Counted from the stretch's first letter, positions 38,353 to 47,850 are shown. The stretch is 64,000 nt of DNA from Streptomyces sp. B21-105 (GCF_036898465.1 NZ_JARUMJ010000001.1:6386001-6450000), one strand, 5' to 3'. Numbers and translations are program-made. The notes: generated by a model from the letters alone, not told the origin.

Positions 38353-40098
38353 ATGCGAAGGTCAGGGCTGGCCGCGATTGCGGCCATCGGCAGTGTGAGC
38401 CTGTTGCTCGCCGGTTGCAGCAAGGCCGATGACAACAACACGGACAAGGGCGGCAAGTCCGCCGGGGCCGACGCGGCCACGAAGGGCGTTGTCAACGCCT
38501 CCACCCAGAAGGGTGGGACGGTCACGTACGAGTACTCCGACGTGCCGGACTCCTTCGACCCGGGCAACACGTACTACGCGTACATGTACAACCTCAGCCG
38601 CGTCTACGCGCGTCCGCTGATGACCTTCCAGCCCGGCGCGGGCGAGGAGGGCAACAAGCTGGTCCCCGACCTCGCGGCGAGCGCCGGCGTGCCCACCGAC
38701 GGCGGCAAGACCTGGACGTACAAGCTGCGGCCGGGCCTGAAGTACCAGGACGGCACGGCGATCACGTCCAAGGACGTGAAGTACGCCGTCGAGCGCTCCA
38801 ACTTCGCGCGTGACGTACTGTCCCTCGGCCCGAACTACTTCCAGCAGCTCCTCGTGGGCGGCGAGGCGTACAAGGGTCCGTACAAGGACAAGAAGGGTCT
38901 CGCGTCCATCGAGACGCCGGACGACACCACGATCGTCTTCAAGCTGAAGTCGGCGTTCCAGGAGTTCGACTACCTGGTCGCGACGCCGCAGACCGCGCCG
39001 GTGCCCGAGGCCAAGGACAAGGGCGTCGACTACGTCAAGAACATCGTGTCCTCGGGCTCGTACAAGTTCGAGAGCTACGAGGAGGGCAAGCAGGTCACCC
39101 TCGTCCGCAACGAGAACTGGGACCCGAAGTCCGACCCGCTGCGCAAGCAGTACCCGGACAAGATCGTCGTCAAGCTCAAGGTCAACCCCGAGACGATCGA
39201 CCAGGACGTCCAGGCCGGCGACGCGATCGACCTCGGCGGCACGGGCGTGCAGGCCGCGACCCAGGCGAACGTGGTCACCAAGCCGGACCTGAAGGCCAAC
39301 ACCGACAACACCTACGGTGGCCGCCTCGTCTACCTGGCGATCAACACCAAGGTCGCGCCGTTCGACAACGTGGCCTGCCGCAAGGCCGTGCAGTACGCCG
39401 TCGACAAGGTCTCGGTGCAGACCGCCGAGGGCGGCCCGATCCGCGGTGACATCGCCACCACCGTCCTCCCGCCGGACATCCCGGGCTACGCGAAGGCGGA
39501 CGCCTACGCCACCGACGGCAACAAGGGCGACGTGACCAAGGCCAAGGAGCAGCTCAAGGCCTGCGGCAAGACGGCGATCACCACGAACATCACCGCGCGC
39601 AGCGACCGTCAGCCGGAGATCGACGCGGCCACCGCGATCATCAACTCGCTGAAGCAGGTCGGCATCAACGCCAGCCTGAAGCAGTACCCGTCGGGCAAGT
39701 ACTTCACCGACTACGCGGGCGTCCCGGCGTTCAACAAGAAGAACAACGTCGGCCTGATGATGATGCAGTGGGGCGCCGACTGGCCGGGCGGCTACGGCTT
39801 CCTGCAGCAGATCCTGAACGGCGCCGCCATCGGCGCGTCCGGCAACACCAACCTGTCGGAGCTGAACGACCCCGAGGTGAACGCGAACCTCGCCAAGGCG
39901 ATCGGCACGCAGGACGCGACCCAGCGCAACGCCATCTACACGCAGATCGACAAGAAGGTCATGGACGAGGCGGCCCTCGTGCCGCTGACCTACTTCAAGG
40001 TCCTGCTGTACCGCCCGGCGAACTACACCAACCTGGTGTCGACGGCGGCCTTCAGCGGTCAGTACGACTACCTCAACATCGGCACGACCAAGAAGTAG
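38353..40098 (+). CDS. Peptide ABC transporter substrate-binding lipoprotein (SBP_bac_5)
   Basis: 581 residues: lipoprotein signal with lipobox LLAGC (Cys about residue 20) and an Asn/Asp/Lys-rich linker. A family-5 extracellular solute-binding domain follows (SFDPGNTYYAYMYNLSRVYARPLM, GKTWTYKLRPGLKYQDGTAITSKDVKYAVER, MQWGADWPGGYGF). ATG at 38353 with AAAGGGGAAG upstream. It delivers peptides to the adjacent permeases. The gene uses AAG, AAC and GAC very uniformly, as highly expressed Streptomyces genes do. A hairpin follows its stop. Confidence 0.93.
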   Translation: MRRSGLAAIAAIGSVSLLLAGCSKADDNNTDKGGKSAGADAATKGVVNASTQKGGTVTYEYSDVPDSFDPGNTYYAYMYNLSRVYARPLMTFQPGAGEEGNKLVPDLAASAGVPTDGGKTWTYKLRPGLKYQDGTAITSKDVKYAVERSNFARDVLSLGPNYFQQLLVGGEAYKGPYKDKKGLASIETPDDTTIVFKLKSAFQEFDYLVATPQTAPVPEAKDKGVDYVKNIVSSGSYKFESYEEGKQVTLVRNENWDPKSDPLRKQYPDKIVVKLKVNPETIDQDVQAGDAIDLGGTGVQAATQANVVTKPDLKANTDNTYGGRLVYLAINTKVAPFDNVACRKAVQYAVDKVSVQTAEGGPIRGDIATTVLPPDIPGYAKADAYATDGNKGDVTKAKEQLKACGKTAITTNITARSDRQPEIDAATAIINSLKQVGINASLKQYPSGKYFTDYAGVPAFNKKNNVGLMMMQWGADWPGGYGFLQQILNGAAIGASGNTNLSELNDPEVNANLAKAIGTQDATQRNAIYTQIDKKVMDEAALVPLTYFKVLLYRPANYTNLVSTAAFSGQYDYLNIGTTKK

Positions 40099-40122
40099 CC
40101 CCGGAAGGCAGGTGAAGGCATT

Positions 40123-40154
40123 GGTGCCCGCGGGCTTCACAGCCCGCGGGCACC
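40123..40154 (+). promoter_or_regulatory. Intra-operon hairpin behind the binding-protein gene
   Basis: Perfect 14-bp stem (40123-40136 with 40141-40154) with a 4-base loop TCAC, 25 bp after the stop and 13 bp before the OppB start. No U tract. Such hairpins commonly protect the binding-protein mRNA or attenuate downstream genes. Confidence 0.75.
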
Positions 40155-40166
40155 AGGCCGATCCCC

Positions 40167-41174
40167 GTGATCTCGTACATCCTCCGTCGGACGTTCGCGG
40201 CAGTGCTCCTGCTGCTGGTCGTCACCGCGGTGACCTTCGCCATCTTCTTCCTGCTGCCACGGCTCGCCGGCCAGACGGCCGACCAGCTGGCCCAGCAGTA
40301 CATCGGGAAGAGTCCGTCGGCGGCGGACATCGCTGCGGTCAAGCGCAACCTCGGTCTTGACGACCCGGTCTACCTCCAGTACTGGCACTTCATCAAGGGT
40401 GTCGTGACCGGTGCCACTTATGACCTGGGGCCCACAACCGCGCACTGCGACGCGCCGTGCTTCGGGTACTCCTTCAAGACCCACCAGGCGGTCTGGCCGC
40501 AGCTCACCTCCCGCCTTCCGGTGACGGGGTCACTGGCCGTCGGCGCCGCCCTGATGTGGCTCGTGGGAGGTGTGGTGGCCGGCGTGATCTCCGCGCTCAA
40601 GCCGCGCTCGTTCCTCGACCGTACCTTCATGGGCATCGCGCTCGCCGGTGTGTCGCTCCCCATGTTCTTCACGGGCAGCCTGGCGATCCTGCTCTTCACC
40701 TACCAGTTCCCGATCTTCGGTCGCACCTATGTGCCGTTCACCGAGAACCCGGCGCAGTGGGCCAACACGCTGTTCCCGGCGTGGTGTTCGCTCGCCCTCC
40801 TCTACTCCGCCATCTACGCGCGGCTCACCCGCTCGGGCATGCTGGAGACGATGAACGAGGACTTCATCCGCACGGCCCGCGCCAAGGGCCTGCGGGAGCG
40901 CAGGGTGGTCGCACGGCACGGTCTGCGGGCCGCGCTGACGCCGATCATCACCGTGTTCGGCATGGACCTCGGTCTGCTGCTCGGCGGTGCGCTGATCACC
41001 GAGTCGGTCTTCTCGCTGCACGGCGTCGGTGAGTACGCGGTCAAGGCCATCTCGGACAACGACCTGCCGCCGATCCTCGGCGTCACCCTGCTCGCCGCCT
41101 TCTTCGTCGTCATCGCAAATTTCCTGGTGGACCTGCTCTACGCGGCCGCCGACCCGCGGGTGAGGCTCTCGTGA
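40167..41174 (+). CDS. Oligopeptide ABC importer permease (OppB type)
   Basis: 335 residues. The N-terminal YILRRTFAAVLLLLVVTAVTF is a standard OppB/DppB start, followed by SPSAADIAAVKRNLGLDDPVYLQY and the EAA loop DFIRTARAKGLRERRVVARHGLRAALTP. Six helices in total. GTG start at 40167. Its TGA overlaps the GTG of the ATPase gene (GTGA). It pairs with the OppC-type permease at the start of the operon. Confidence 0.93.
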   Translation: MISYILRRTFAAVLLLLVVTAVTFAIFFLLPRLAGQTADQLAQQYIGKSPSAADIAAVKRNLGLDDPVYLQYWHFIKGVVTGATYDLGPTTAHCDAPCFGYSFKTHQAVWPQLTSRLPVTGSLAVGAALMWLVGGVVAGVISALKPRSFLDRTFMGIALAGVSLPMFFTGSLAILLFTYQFPIFGRTYVPFTENPAQWANTLFPAWCSLALLYSAIYARLTRSGMLETMNEDFIRTARAKGLRERRVVARHGLRAALTPIITVFGMDLGLLLGGALITESVFSLHGVGEYAVKAISDNDLPPILGVTLLAAFFVVIANFLVDLLYAAADPRVRLS

Positions 41175-42268
41175 CCGAACTGTCCAAGACCGGCGCCGCC
41201 GTGGGCGAGCCGACCGTCTCGTCCTCGAGCCGGCCGAGCGCGTTCCTCGACGTACGCGACCTCAAGGTGCACTTCCCGACCGACGACGGCCTGGTCAAGT
41301 CCGTCGACGGGCTCAGCTTCCAGGTGGAGAAGGGCAAGACCCTCAGCATCGTGGGCGAGTCGGGCTCCGGGAAGTCCGTCACCTCGCTGGCGATCATGGG
41401 CCTGCACCGGCTCGGTGCGCGCGGCAAGAACGTGCGGATGTCCGGCGAGATCTGGCTCGACGGCAAGGAGCTGGTCTCCGCCGACCCGGACGAGGTGCGC
41501 CGGCTGCGCGGCCGCGAGATGGCGATGATCTTCCAGGACCCGCTGTCCGCGATGCACCCGTACTACACGATCGGCAACCAGATCGTGGAGGCGTACCGCG
41601 TCCACCACGACGTCAGCAAGAAGGCCGCCCGCGCGCGGGCGATCGAGATGCTCGACCGGGTCGGCATCCCGGAGCCCGCCAAGCGCGTGGACGGCTACCC
41701 GCACGAGTTCTCCGGCGGTATGCGCCAGCGCGCGATGATCGCGATGTCGCTGGTCAACAACCCCGAGCTGCTCATCGCGGACGAGCCGACCACCGCGCTC
41801 GACGTGACCGTCCAGGCGCAGATCCTCGACCTCATCCGGGATCTGCAGAAGGAGTTCGGCTCCGCGGTCGTCCTCATCACCCACGATCTCGGCGTGGTCG
41901 CCGAGATCGCCGACGACGTCCTGGTGATGTACGGCGGCCGGTGCGTGGAGCGCGGCCCGGTCGACGAGATCTTCGAGAAGCCGCAGCACCCCTACACCTG
42001 GGGCCTGCTCGGCTCGATGCCGCGCATCGACCGTGAGACCTCCGAGCGGCTCATCCCGGTGAAGGGCCAGCCGCCGAGCCTCATCAACGTCCCGTCGGGC
42101 TGCGCCTTCAACCCCCGCTGCCCGTACGCGGACGTGCCCAAGGGTGATGTCACCCGCACCGTGCGCCCCGAGTTGCAGCAGGTCGGCGGCGGGCACTGGT
42201 CCGCCTGTCACCTCTCGTCGGAGGACCGTACGCGGATCTGGACCGAAGAGATTGCGCCGAAGCTGTGA
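41171..42268 (+). CDS. Oligopeptide ABC importer ATPase (OppD type)
   Basis: 365 residues: Walker [11 protein letters not shown]-loop [12 protein letters not shown], signature FSGGMRQR, Walker [13 protein letters not shown] and switch ITHDLG. The C-terminal oligo_HPY region ([15 protein letters not shown] ... CAFNPRCPY) includes cysteines that in relatives bind an Fe-S cluster. GTG start overlapping the permease stop. It powers uptake together with the next gene product. Confidence 0.95.
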   Translation: MTELSKTGAAVGEPTVSSSSRPSAFLDVRDLKVHFPTDDGLVKSVDGLSFQVEKGKTLSIVGESGSGKSVTSLAIMGLHRLGARGKNVRMSGEIWLDGKELVSADPDEVRRLRGREMAMIFQDPLSAMHPYYTIGNQIVEAYRVHHDVSKKAARARAIEMLDRVGIPEPAKRVDGYPHEFSGGMRQRAMIAMSLVNNPELLIADEPTTALDVTVQAQILDLIRDLQKEFGSAVVLITHDLGVVAEIADDVLVMYGGRCVERGPVDEIFEKPQHPYTWGLLGSMPRIDRETSERLIPVKGQPPSLINVPSGCAFNPRCPYADVPKGDVTRTVRPELQQVGGGHWSACHLSSEDRTRIWTEEIAPKL

Positions 42269-43545
42269 GTGAGACGAAGAAAACGGACGCGGCCCCGTCG
42301 GTTCCGCCGCAGGCCTCCTCCCCCGAGGACCGCGAGGTGCTCCTCAAGGTCCAGGGCCTGCAGAAGCACTTCCCGATCCGCAAGGGCGTCCTGCAGCGTC
42401 AGGTCGGCGCGGTCAAGGCGGTCGACGGCATCGACTTCGAGGTGCGCAAGGGCGAGACCCTGGGTGTCGTCGGCGAGTCGGGCTGCGGCAAGTCGACCAT
42501 GGGACGGGTCATCACCCGGCTCCAGGACCCGACCGGCGGCACGATCCACTTCGAGGGCCAGGACATCACGCGGCTGAAGCCGGCCGCGATGCGTCCGCTG
42601 CGGCGGGACATCCAGATGATCTTCCAGGACCCGTACGGCTCCCTGAACCCCCGGCACACCATCGGCGGGATCGTCTCGGCGCCCTTCCGGCTCCAGGGCG
42701 TCGAGCCCGAGGGCGGCGTGAAGAAGGAGGTGCAGCGGCTGCTGGAGCTCGTGGGTCTGAGCCCCGAGCACTACAACCGCTACCCGCACGAATTCTCCGG
42801 CGGTCAGCGTCAGCGCATCGGCATCGCCCGTGCGCTCGCCCTGAAGCCGAAACTGGTCGTGGCGGACGAGCCGGTCTCCGCGCTGGACGTGTCGATCCAG
42901 GCGCAGGTCGTCAACCTGATGGACGACCTCCAGCAGGAACTCGGCCTGACGTACGTGATCATCGCGCACGACCTGTCCGTCGTACGGCACGTCTCGGACC
43001 GCATCGCGGTGATGTACCTCGGCAAGATCGTCGAGCTCGCCGACCGCACCTCGCTGTACCAGGCGCCGATGCACCCGTACACCAAGGCGCTCATGTCGGC
43101 GGTGCCGGTCCCGGACCCGAAGCGCAGGGGCGCCAAGAGCGAGCGCATCCTGCTCAAGGGCGACGTGCCCTCGCCGATCTCACCGCCGAGCGGCTGCCGC
43201 TTCCACACCCGGTGCTGGAAGGCGACGCAGGTCTGCGCGACCCAGGAGCCCGTGCTCGTCGAGCTGCGGACGGGTCAGCAGGTCGCCTGCCACCACCCGG
43301 AGAACTTCGCGGACCAGGCCCCGCAGGACGTCGTCCTGCTGACCGCCGCGAAGGAGGCGGCGGAGCTGGTGGCCGACGAGGTGCTCGCCGAGTCGGCGGC
43401 GACCTCGGCGGCGGTGGCGGCGGAGATCGCCGAAGAGACCGCTGACGTCCCCGAGGTGACCGAGGCCCCGGAGGCGACCGAGGCCCCGGAGGCGACCGAG
43501 GCCCCGGAGGCGACCGACGGTGAGACGCCGTCCAAGGAGAAGTAA
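42265..43545 (+). CDS. Oligopeptide ABC importer ATPase (OppF type) with repeat tail
   Basis: 426 residues: Walker [11 protein letters not shown]-loop [15 protein letters not shown], signature FSGGQRQR, Walker [13 protein letters not shown], switch IAHDLS, oligo_HPY C-terminus with GCRFHTRCW. Beyond the usual end (about residue 355) an acidic Ala/Glu-rich tail of about 70 residues follows, with TEAPEA repeated. The tail is absent from textbook OppF and is probably disordered. GTG start overlaps the OppD-type stop. Last gene of the operon. Confidence 0.94.
   Translation: MSETKKTDAAPSVPPQASSPEDREVLLKVQGLQKHFPIRKGVLQRQVGAVKAVDGIDFEVRKGETLGVVGESGCGKSTMGRVITRLQDPTGGTIHFEGQDITRLKPAAMRPLRRDIQMIFQDPYGSLNPRHTIGGIVSAPFRLQGVEPEGGVKKEVQRLLELVGLSPEHYNRYPHEFSGGQRQRIGIARALALKPKLVVADEPVSALDVSIQAQVVNLMDDLQQELGLTYVIIAHDLSVVRHVSDRIAVMYLGKIVELADRTSLYQAPMHPYTKALMSAVPVPDPKRRGAKSERILLKGDVPSPISPPSGCRFHTRCWKATQVCATQEPVLVELRTGQQVACHHPENFADQAPQDVVLLTAAKEAAELVADEVLAESAATSAAVAAEIAEETADVPEVTEAPEATEAPEATEAPEATDGETPSKEK
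43458..43511 (+). repeat. 18-bp coding tandem repeat in OppF-type tail
   Basis: GACCGAGGCCCCGGAGGC occurs three times exactly in tandem (43458-43475, 43476-43493, 43494-43511), encoding TEAPEA. Copy number is likely to vary by slippage. Confidence 0.9.
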
Positions 43546-43560
43546 GCACCACCAGATGCC

Positions 43561-43591
43561 AGCCCCCGCCTTGCAATGTAAGGCGGGGGCT
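43561..43591 (+). terminator. Terminator of the oligopeptide importer operon
   Basis: Perfect 12-bp stem (43561-43572 with 43580-43591), 7-base loop, 15 bp past the stop. Confidence 0.85.
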
Positions 43592-43614
43592 GTGTGTTGG
43601 GTGACAATGTAAGG

Positions 43615-44271
43615 GTGTTCCAGCAGATCTTCAGCCCTTCCGTCCAGCACACCCTCGACCTGTTCGGCATCTTCGTGTTCGCCATCTCGGGGGCGCTGCT
43701 CGCCGTCCGCAAGAATTTCGACGTGTTCGGCATCGCCACGCTCGCCGAGGTCACCGCGCTCGGCGGCGGGCTGTTCCGGGACCTTGTCATCGGGGCCGTG
43801 CCCCCGGCCGCCTTCACCGACCTGGGGTACTTCCTCACGCCGCTGTTCGCCGCCCTGCTCGTCGTCTTCCTGCATCCGCAGGTGGAGCGGATCCAGACCG
43901 GCGTCAACGTCTTCGACGCGGCCGGCCTCGGCCTGTTCTGCGTCACGGGGACGACGAAAGCGTACGACTATGGGCTCGGCCTCACCGCGTCGGCCGCGCT
44001 GGGGCTCGCCACCGCGGTGGGCGGCGGTGTGCTGCGCGACGTGCTCGCCAACGAGGTGCCCTCGCTGCTGCGCTGGGACCGCGACCTGTACGCGGTCCCG
44101 GCGATCGTCGGCGCCGCCATGGTGGCGCTCTGCATCCGCTACGACGTGCTCACCCCGCTGGCCAGCGGGGTGGCGTCGGTCACCGCTTTCGTGCTGCGGC
44201 TTCTGGCGATGCGGTTCCACTGGCGAGCGCCTCGCGCCTGGAACCGTCGCTCGACGGTGCGGGAGGAGTAG
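43615..44271 (+). CDS. TRIC-type cation channel family membrane protein (UPF0126/YadS)
   Basis: 218 residues, about seven membrane helices in two repeats, each with the TRIC signature: LAEVTALGGGLFRDLVIG and ATAVGGGVLRDVLANEVPSLL (GGG-x2-RD). Prokaryotic TRIC proteins are homotrimeric monovalent cation channels, although a role in glycine or other uptake has been proposed for YicG/YadS relatives. The GTG at 43615 is preferred because relatives start with FQQIFSPSVQ; a TTG at 43594 would add 7 residues. The 3' end overlaps the convergent esterase gene by 92 bp. Confidence 0.85.
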   Translation: MFQQIFSPSVQHTLDLFGIFVFAISGALLAVRKNFDVFGIATLAEVTALGGGLFRDLVIGAVPPAAFTDLGYFLTPLFAALLVVFLHPQVERIQTGVNVFDAAGLGLFCVTGTTKAYDYGLGLTASAALGLATAVGGGVLRDVLANEVPSLLRWDRDLYAVPAIVGAAMVALCIRYDVLTPLASGVASVTAFVLRLLAMRFHWRAPRAWNRRSTVREE

Positions 44272-45424
44272 GACGGCCGGTGGCCCGGCCCCCGCCGTCG
44301 GGGCTCTGCTCCATCTGCAGGGTCAGCCAGCGGAACGCCGGCACGACCTGGGGCCGCCACAGCGCCATGGTGTGGCCGCCCGCGTTCTTCGGGAAGTACA
44401 CGACGTGCACCGTCGTCGGCGCCTTCGCCGCCTTCCGCAGGGCCAGGGCCTCCTCGTAGCCGTCCTGCGGCTGACCGGAGAGGTACAGGGCCACGGCGGG
44501 CGGCACGACGGCCTGGCGCAGCAGCAGATAGGGGTTGTTGGCCCGGCGCAGGGACGGGCTCTTGGCCGCGAGGGAGTAGCGCTGGCCGATCGGGTCGCTG
44601 TACCCGGACAGGCTCACCGCCGCCGCGAAGCGGTCGGGGTGGGCGACGGCGAGCTTGACCGCGCAGTGGGCCCCCGCCGAGTACCCGGCCACCGCCCAGC
44701 CCGTGGGCGCCGGCTGGGCCCGGAAGTTGTCCCTGACCATCTTCGGCACGTCGATGCTGAGCCAGCTGTCCGCGTTGACGACGTGCGGGACGTTGGCGCA
44801 GCCGGTGTCCACGCCCGGCAGCAGAGTGGTGCGCGGCGCGACCAGGATGAACGGCGCGACCTCGCCCGAGCGCATCAGCGGGGCCAGTCGCTCTTGGACG
44901 CGCAGCGACCCGTACCAGGACTTGGGGGAGCCCGGGTAGCCCGGCAGCAGCTCCACCACGGGGAAGGAGCGGTGCGCGTAGGCGGGATCGTCGTACTGCG
45001 GGGGCAGCCAGACGTAGACCTCGGCGTTCACGCCCGAGACCTGCCCCTCGAGCCGGGTGACGCGCACCCCGTCGGACGCGCGCATCCCGGGCCCGGTCGC
45101 CTGCTCGAACCGCTGTCTGACCTTGGGCAGTCGGTCGATCGCGATGCCGCCGGTGCCGTCGGCGCCCAGGTCGGCGGCCTGCTGCACATGGGTGCCGGTG
45201 CCCAGCAGGTCGTCCCAGGTGTCGTACAGGCTGTTGGCGTTGTTGACGAGGACGAAGACCAGGGCGACGGCGGTGCCCTGGGCGAACAGCAGCATCAGCA
45301 TCCGGGCCGCGACGCGCAGCAGCCGCGGTCCGCGCATCCGCGACCACAGCAGCAGCGGCAGCGCGACGGCGAGCAGGGCCACGACGATCAGGGTGTAGAG
45401 GAACGGAGTCCCGGTGAGGCTCAT
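44180..45424 (-). CDS. Membrane-anchored esterase (esterase D/mycolyltransferase-like)
   Basis: 414 residues. An N-terminal membrane region with two or three helices (LYTLIVVALLAVALPLLLW, ARMLMLLFAQGTAVALVFVLV) precedes an alpha/beta hydrolase of the putative esterase family (FPVVELLPGYPGSPKSWYG, nucleophile elbow GYSAGAHCAVKL, GGHTMALWRPQVVPAFRWL with the catalytic His). It faces outside the membrane. The C-terminal 35 residues are Gly/Arg/Ser-rich and lie inside the overlap with the convergent channel gene. ATG at 45424 with CAAGGAC before it. The substrate is unknown. Confidence 0.82.
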   Translation of the reverse strand: MSLTGTPFLYTLIVVALLAVALPLLLWSRMRGPRLLRVAARMLMLLFAQGTAVALVFVLVNNANSLYDTWDDLLGTGTHVQQAADLGADGTGGIAIDRLPKVRQRFEQATGPGMRASDGVRVTRLEGQVSGVNAEVYVWLPPQYDDPAYAHRSFPVVELLPGYPGSPKSWYGSLRVQERLAPLMRSGEVAPFILVAPRTTLLPGVDTGCANVPHVVNADSWLSIDVPKMVRDNFRAQPAPTGWAVAGYSAGAHCAVKLAVAHPDRFAAAVSLSGYSDPIGQRYSLAAKSPSLRRANNPYLLLRQAVVPPAVALYLSGQPQDGYEEALALRKAAKAPTTVHVVYFPKNAGGHTMALWRPQVVPAFRWLTLQMEQSPDGGGRATGRPTPPAPSSDGSRREALASGTASPEAAARKR

Positions 45425-45578
45425 GTCCTTGCAGAGGGATCCAACGGCGGCGAGGTTACGGGCGAGTCCGGACGCTTTCCGAGAAATTTGCCGTCTCAGA
45501 CCGTGTCCTCGCTCTGGGCGCGCATCGGCCCGCCTGGCAAAGCTACCGCTTAGTAATCACTTGCTGTACCGTTCAGGC

Positions 45579-46460
45579 ATGCCAGAAGCAGCTATCGCGG
45601 CGGCCGAGCGGGCCTCCACCGCCCTTGTCACGGCCTCGATCGGCGACAGCGAGTTCGACCGCGACACCGCACTCACCCGACGCGCGCCCGGTGTCTACGA
45701 CATCGACCTCTCGGCCGGCTGGACGATCATCAGTGCCGTCAATGGCGGCTACCTCCTCGCCGTCCTCGGCCGCGCGCTCGCGGACGCCCTGCCGCACGAC
45801 GACCCGTTCACGATCTCGGCGCACTACCTCACCGCGTCACAGCCCGGCCCCGCGACCGTCCGCACGGACGTCGTCCGCTCCGGCCGCACCCTGTCGACCG
45901 GCCAGGCCTCGCTCTTCCAGTACGACGAGAACGGCGCCGAGGTCGAGCGGATCCGCGTCCTCGCCTCCTACGGCGACTTGGACGCGCTCCCGGACGACGT
46001 CCGCACGACGGCGAAGCCCCCGGTGATCCCGCCGATCGACCAGTGCTTCGGCTCCGAGGACGGTCCGGCCCCCGTGGACGGCAGCTCCGCCATCGTCGAC
46101 CGGCTGATGCTCAAGCTCGACCCGTCGACCCTCGGCTGGGCACTCGGGCAGCCGTCCGGCCGGGGCGAGATGCGGGCCTGGTTCGGGCTGAAGGACGGCC
46201 GCGAACCCGACCCGCTCTCCCTCCTGCTCGCGGTGGACGCCCTGCCGCCGACCGCGTTCGAGATCGGGCTGCGCGGCTGGGTCCCCACGGTGGAGCTGAC
46301 CGTCCACATCCGCTGCCGTCCGGCTCCGGGACCGCTGCGCGTCTCCATCGTCACCCGCAACCTCGCGGGCGGCTTCCTGGAGGAGGACGCCGAGGTCTGG
46401 GACAGCGCGGACCGGCTGGTCGCGCAGTCGCGACAGTTGGCGAGGGCCAGGCTCGGCTGA
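45579..46460 (+). CDS. Acyl-CoA thioesterase-like (double hot-dog) protein
   Basis: 293 residues. GWTIISAVNGGYLLAVLGRAL and DPFTISAHYLTASQPGPATV resemble the first hot-dog of TesB-like thioesterases, and PTVELTVHIRCRPAPGPLRV the second. Active-site residues typical of TesB are not certain. It probably hydrolyses or binds acyl-CoA in the cytoplasm. The ATG at 45579 follows an AT-rich stretch (TTAGTAATCACTTGC, 45550-45564), a likely promoter shared in a divergent arrangement with the esterase gene. Confidence 0.75.
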   Translation: MPEAAIAAAERASTALVTASIGDSEFDRDTALTRRAPGVYDIDLSAGWTIISAVNGGYLLAVLGRALADALPHDDPFTISAHYLTASQPGPATVRTDVVRSGRTLSTGQASLFQYDENGAEVERIRVLASYGDLDALPDDVRTTAKPPVIPPIDQCFGSEDGPAPVDGSSAIVDRLMLKLDPSTLGWALGQPSGRGEMRAWFGLKDGREPDPLSLLLAVDALPPTAFEIGLRGWVPTVELTVHIRCRPAPGPLRVSIVTRNLAGGFLEEDAEVWDSADRLVAQSRQLARARLG

Positions 46461-46686
46461 CCGTCCGTGTCACGGAGCTGTACCAGCGCGCTGTGCGGCC
46501 GCCGAGCGGACCCTTCGGCCGAACTCCCAGGTCGAAGGCCCTGCCCGAGGACCTACTTGAGGCCCTGCTTGGGGGGCGCTTTACCCGGATGACAGGCAGC
46601 GGACAGAGGAGCCTCAAGAAAGCCCCAGGCGCCGTTGGTTGAGTGCCCGCCTCAGGTTCTCCTCGTCCTCCCTGGAGCTGTCTCTC

Positions 46687-47139
46687 ATGAAGCGTGCGCT
46701 GATGTCCGTCCGTCTCGTCCCCGCGGTGGCGCTGCTGGCGCTCTCGCCCCTCGCCCTGGTGGCCTGCGGCTCGGGCGACTCCTCCTCGAACTCCTCGAAC
46801 CCGAACAGCGGCAATTCCGGGCAGCAGTCGTGCCAGGCGCCGTCCGGCAACGCCTCCGGGATGCCGAGCGGGGCGCCGAGCGGTGCTCCGTCGGGTGCGC
46901 CGACCGATGCGGTTTCGGGGCGGCCGACGGGGGCCCCGACCGGTGCCCCGACCGGTGCCCCGACCGGTGCCCCGACCGGTGTCCCGTCGGGCGCCCCGAG
47001 CGGCGCTCCCAGCGGCGCCCCGGGCGGCGGTGGCCAGGGAGGCCCCGGTGGGCAGGGCGGCGGCTGTGGCGGCCCGGGCGGCGGCCAGGGGCAGCAGGGC
47101 GGTCAGCAGCAGGGTCAGCAGGCGCAGCAGCAGGGCTGA
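46687..47139 (+). CDS. Repeat-rich lipoprotein
   Basis: 150 residues: signal peptide (VPAVALLALSPLALV) with lipobox LVAC at about residue 28. Then comes a Ser/Asn-rich stretch, about ten SGAP/TGAP tetrapeptide repeats and a Gly/Gln-rich C-terminus. Two cysteines flank the repeats. At DNA level the TGAP block is a 12-bp tandem repeat (about 46930-46985), prone to copy-number change. ATG at 46687 is preferred because it places the signal peptide at the N-terminus; an upstream in-frame ATG at 46639 would bury it. I do not recognise a family beyond the lipoprotein layout. Confidence 0.7.
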   Translation: MKRALMSVRLVPAVALLALSPLALVACGSGDSSSNSSNPNSGNSGQQSCQAPSGNASGMPSGAPSGAPSGAPTDAVSGRPTGAPTGAPTGAPTGAPTGVPSGAPSGAPSGAPGGGGQGGPGGQGGGCGGPGGGQGQQGGQQQGQQAQQQG

Positions 47140-47157
47140 CCGCCGGCGGGCGGCAAC

Positions 47158-47194
47158 GGGGGCGGCGCATCCGGGAACGGGTTGCGCCGCCCCC
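47158..47194. terminator. Bidirectional terminator between convergent genes
   Basis: 12-bp perfect stem (47158-47169 with 47183-47194), 13-base loop, between the stop of the lipoprotein gene and the stop of the leftward TetR gene. Confidence 0.75.
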
Positions 47195-47223
47195 GTGCGT
47201 CGCCCGGTGCGTTGCCGCCACGC

Positions 47224-47850
47224 TCAGTCCAGCCAGTGGTGGCGGCCGATGCTGATGAGCCGCATCTGACGGGCCGCCATCCTGCCGACCCGTTCCCGCT
47301 CCTCCGGTGAGGCCTCCAGGGACTCCAGGAACAAGGAGGCCGTGATGAGCATCTGGTCGACATAGAGGTGCGAGAGCATCAACAGGTCGTCGTCGCTCCA
47401 GCCCTCGGCCTCGGCGTCCTTGGCCAGCTCGGCCCTCACCTCGTCGGCGAACCGGCCCAGTTGCTCCCGGATCGCCTCCCGCACCGGCTGGACCCCGCCA
47501 TGTCGCTCACGGGCGATGAATCGGACGTGAGCGGGGTACGCGGTCACATGACCGGCTATCAACTCGACAGCGCGCGTGATGCGTTCGGCACTGGTGTCGG
47601 CCGTGGTCACGGTGGTGCGGATCATCGGGTGCAGACTGCCCAGCGCCTCCTCGACCAGGGCCACGCCCAGATCCGCGGTGGAGCGGAAGTGCCGGTAGAA
47701 GGCGGTCGGGGCCACCCCGACGGCCCGGGTGACTTCGCGCAGGCCCAGGCTGCTCAGGCTCTGCTCCTCGAGCAGCAGCAAGGCCGCGTCCAGGAGCGAC
47801 TGCCGGGTCTTCTGCTTCTGCGCCTGACGGATGCCGAGCGTGTGACTCAT
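47224..47850 (-). CDS. TetR family transcriptional regulator
   Basis: 208 residues. N-terminal helix-turn-helix: TRQSLLDAALLLL ... LGLREVTRAVGVAPTAFYRHFRSTADLGVAL, closest in style to FabR/DesT-like TetR proteins that sense lipids. The C-terminal ligand and dimer domain ends in RQMRLISIGRHHWLD. It is divergent from two tiny membrane protein genes; a palindrome in between (47916-47943) and a related half-site near 47866-47872 are probable operators for both directions. The ligand is unknown. Confidence 0.9.
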   Translation of the reverse strand: MSHTLGIRQAQKQKTRQSLLDAALLLLEEQSLSSLGLREVTRAVGVAPTAFYRHFRSTADLGVALVEEALGSLHPMIRTTVTTADTSAERITRAVELIAGHVTAYPAHVRFIARERHGGVQPVREAIREQLGRFADEVRAELAKDAEAEGWSDDDLLMLSHLYVDQMLITASLFLESLEASPEERERVGRMAARQMRLISIGRHHWLD

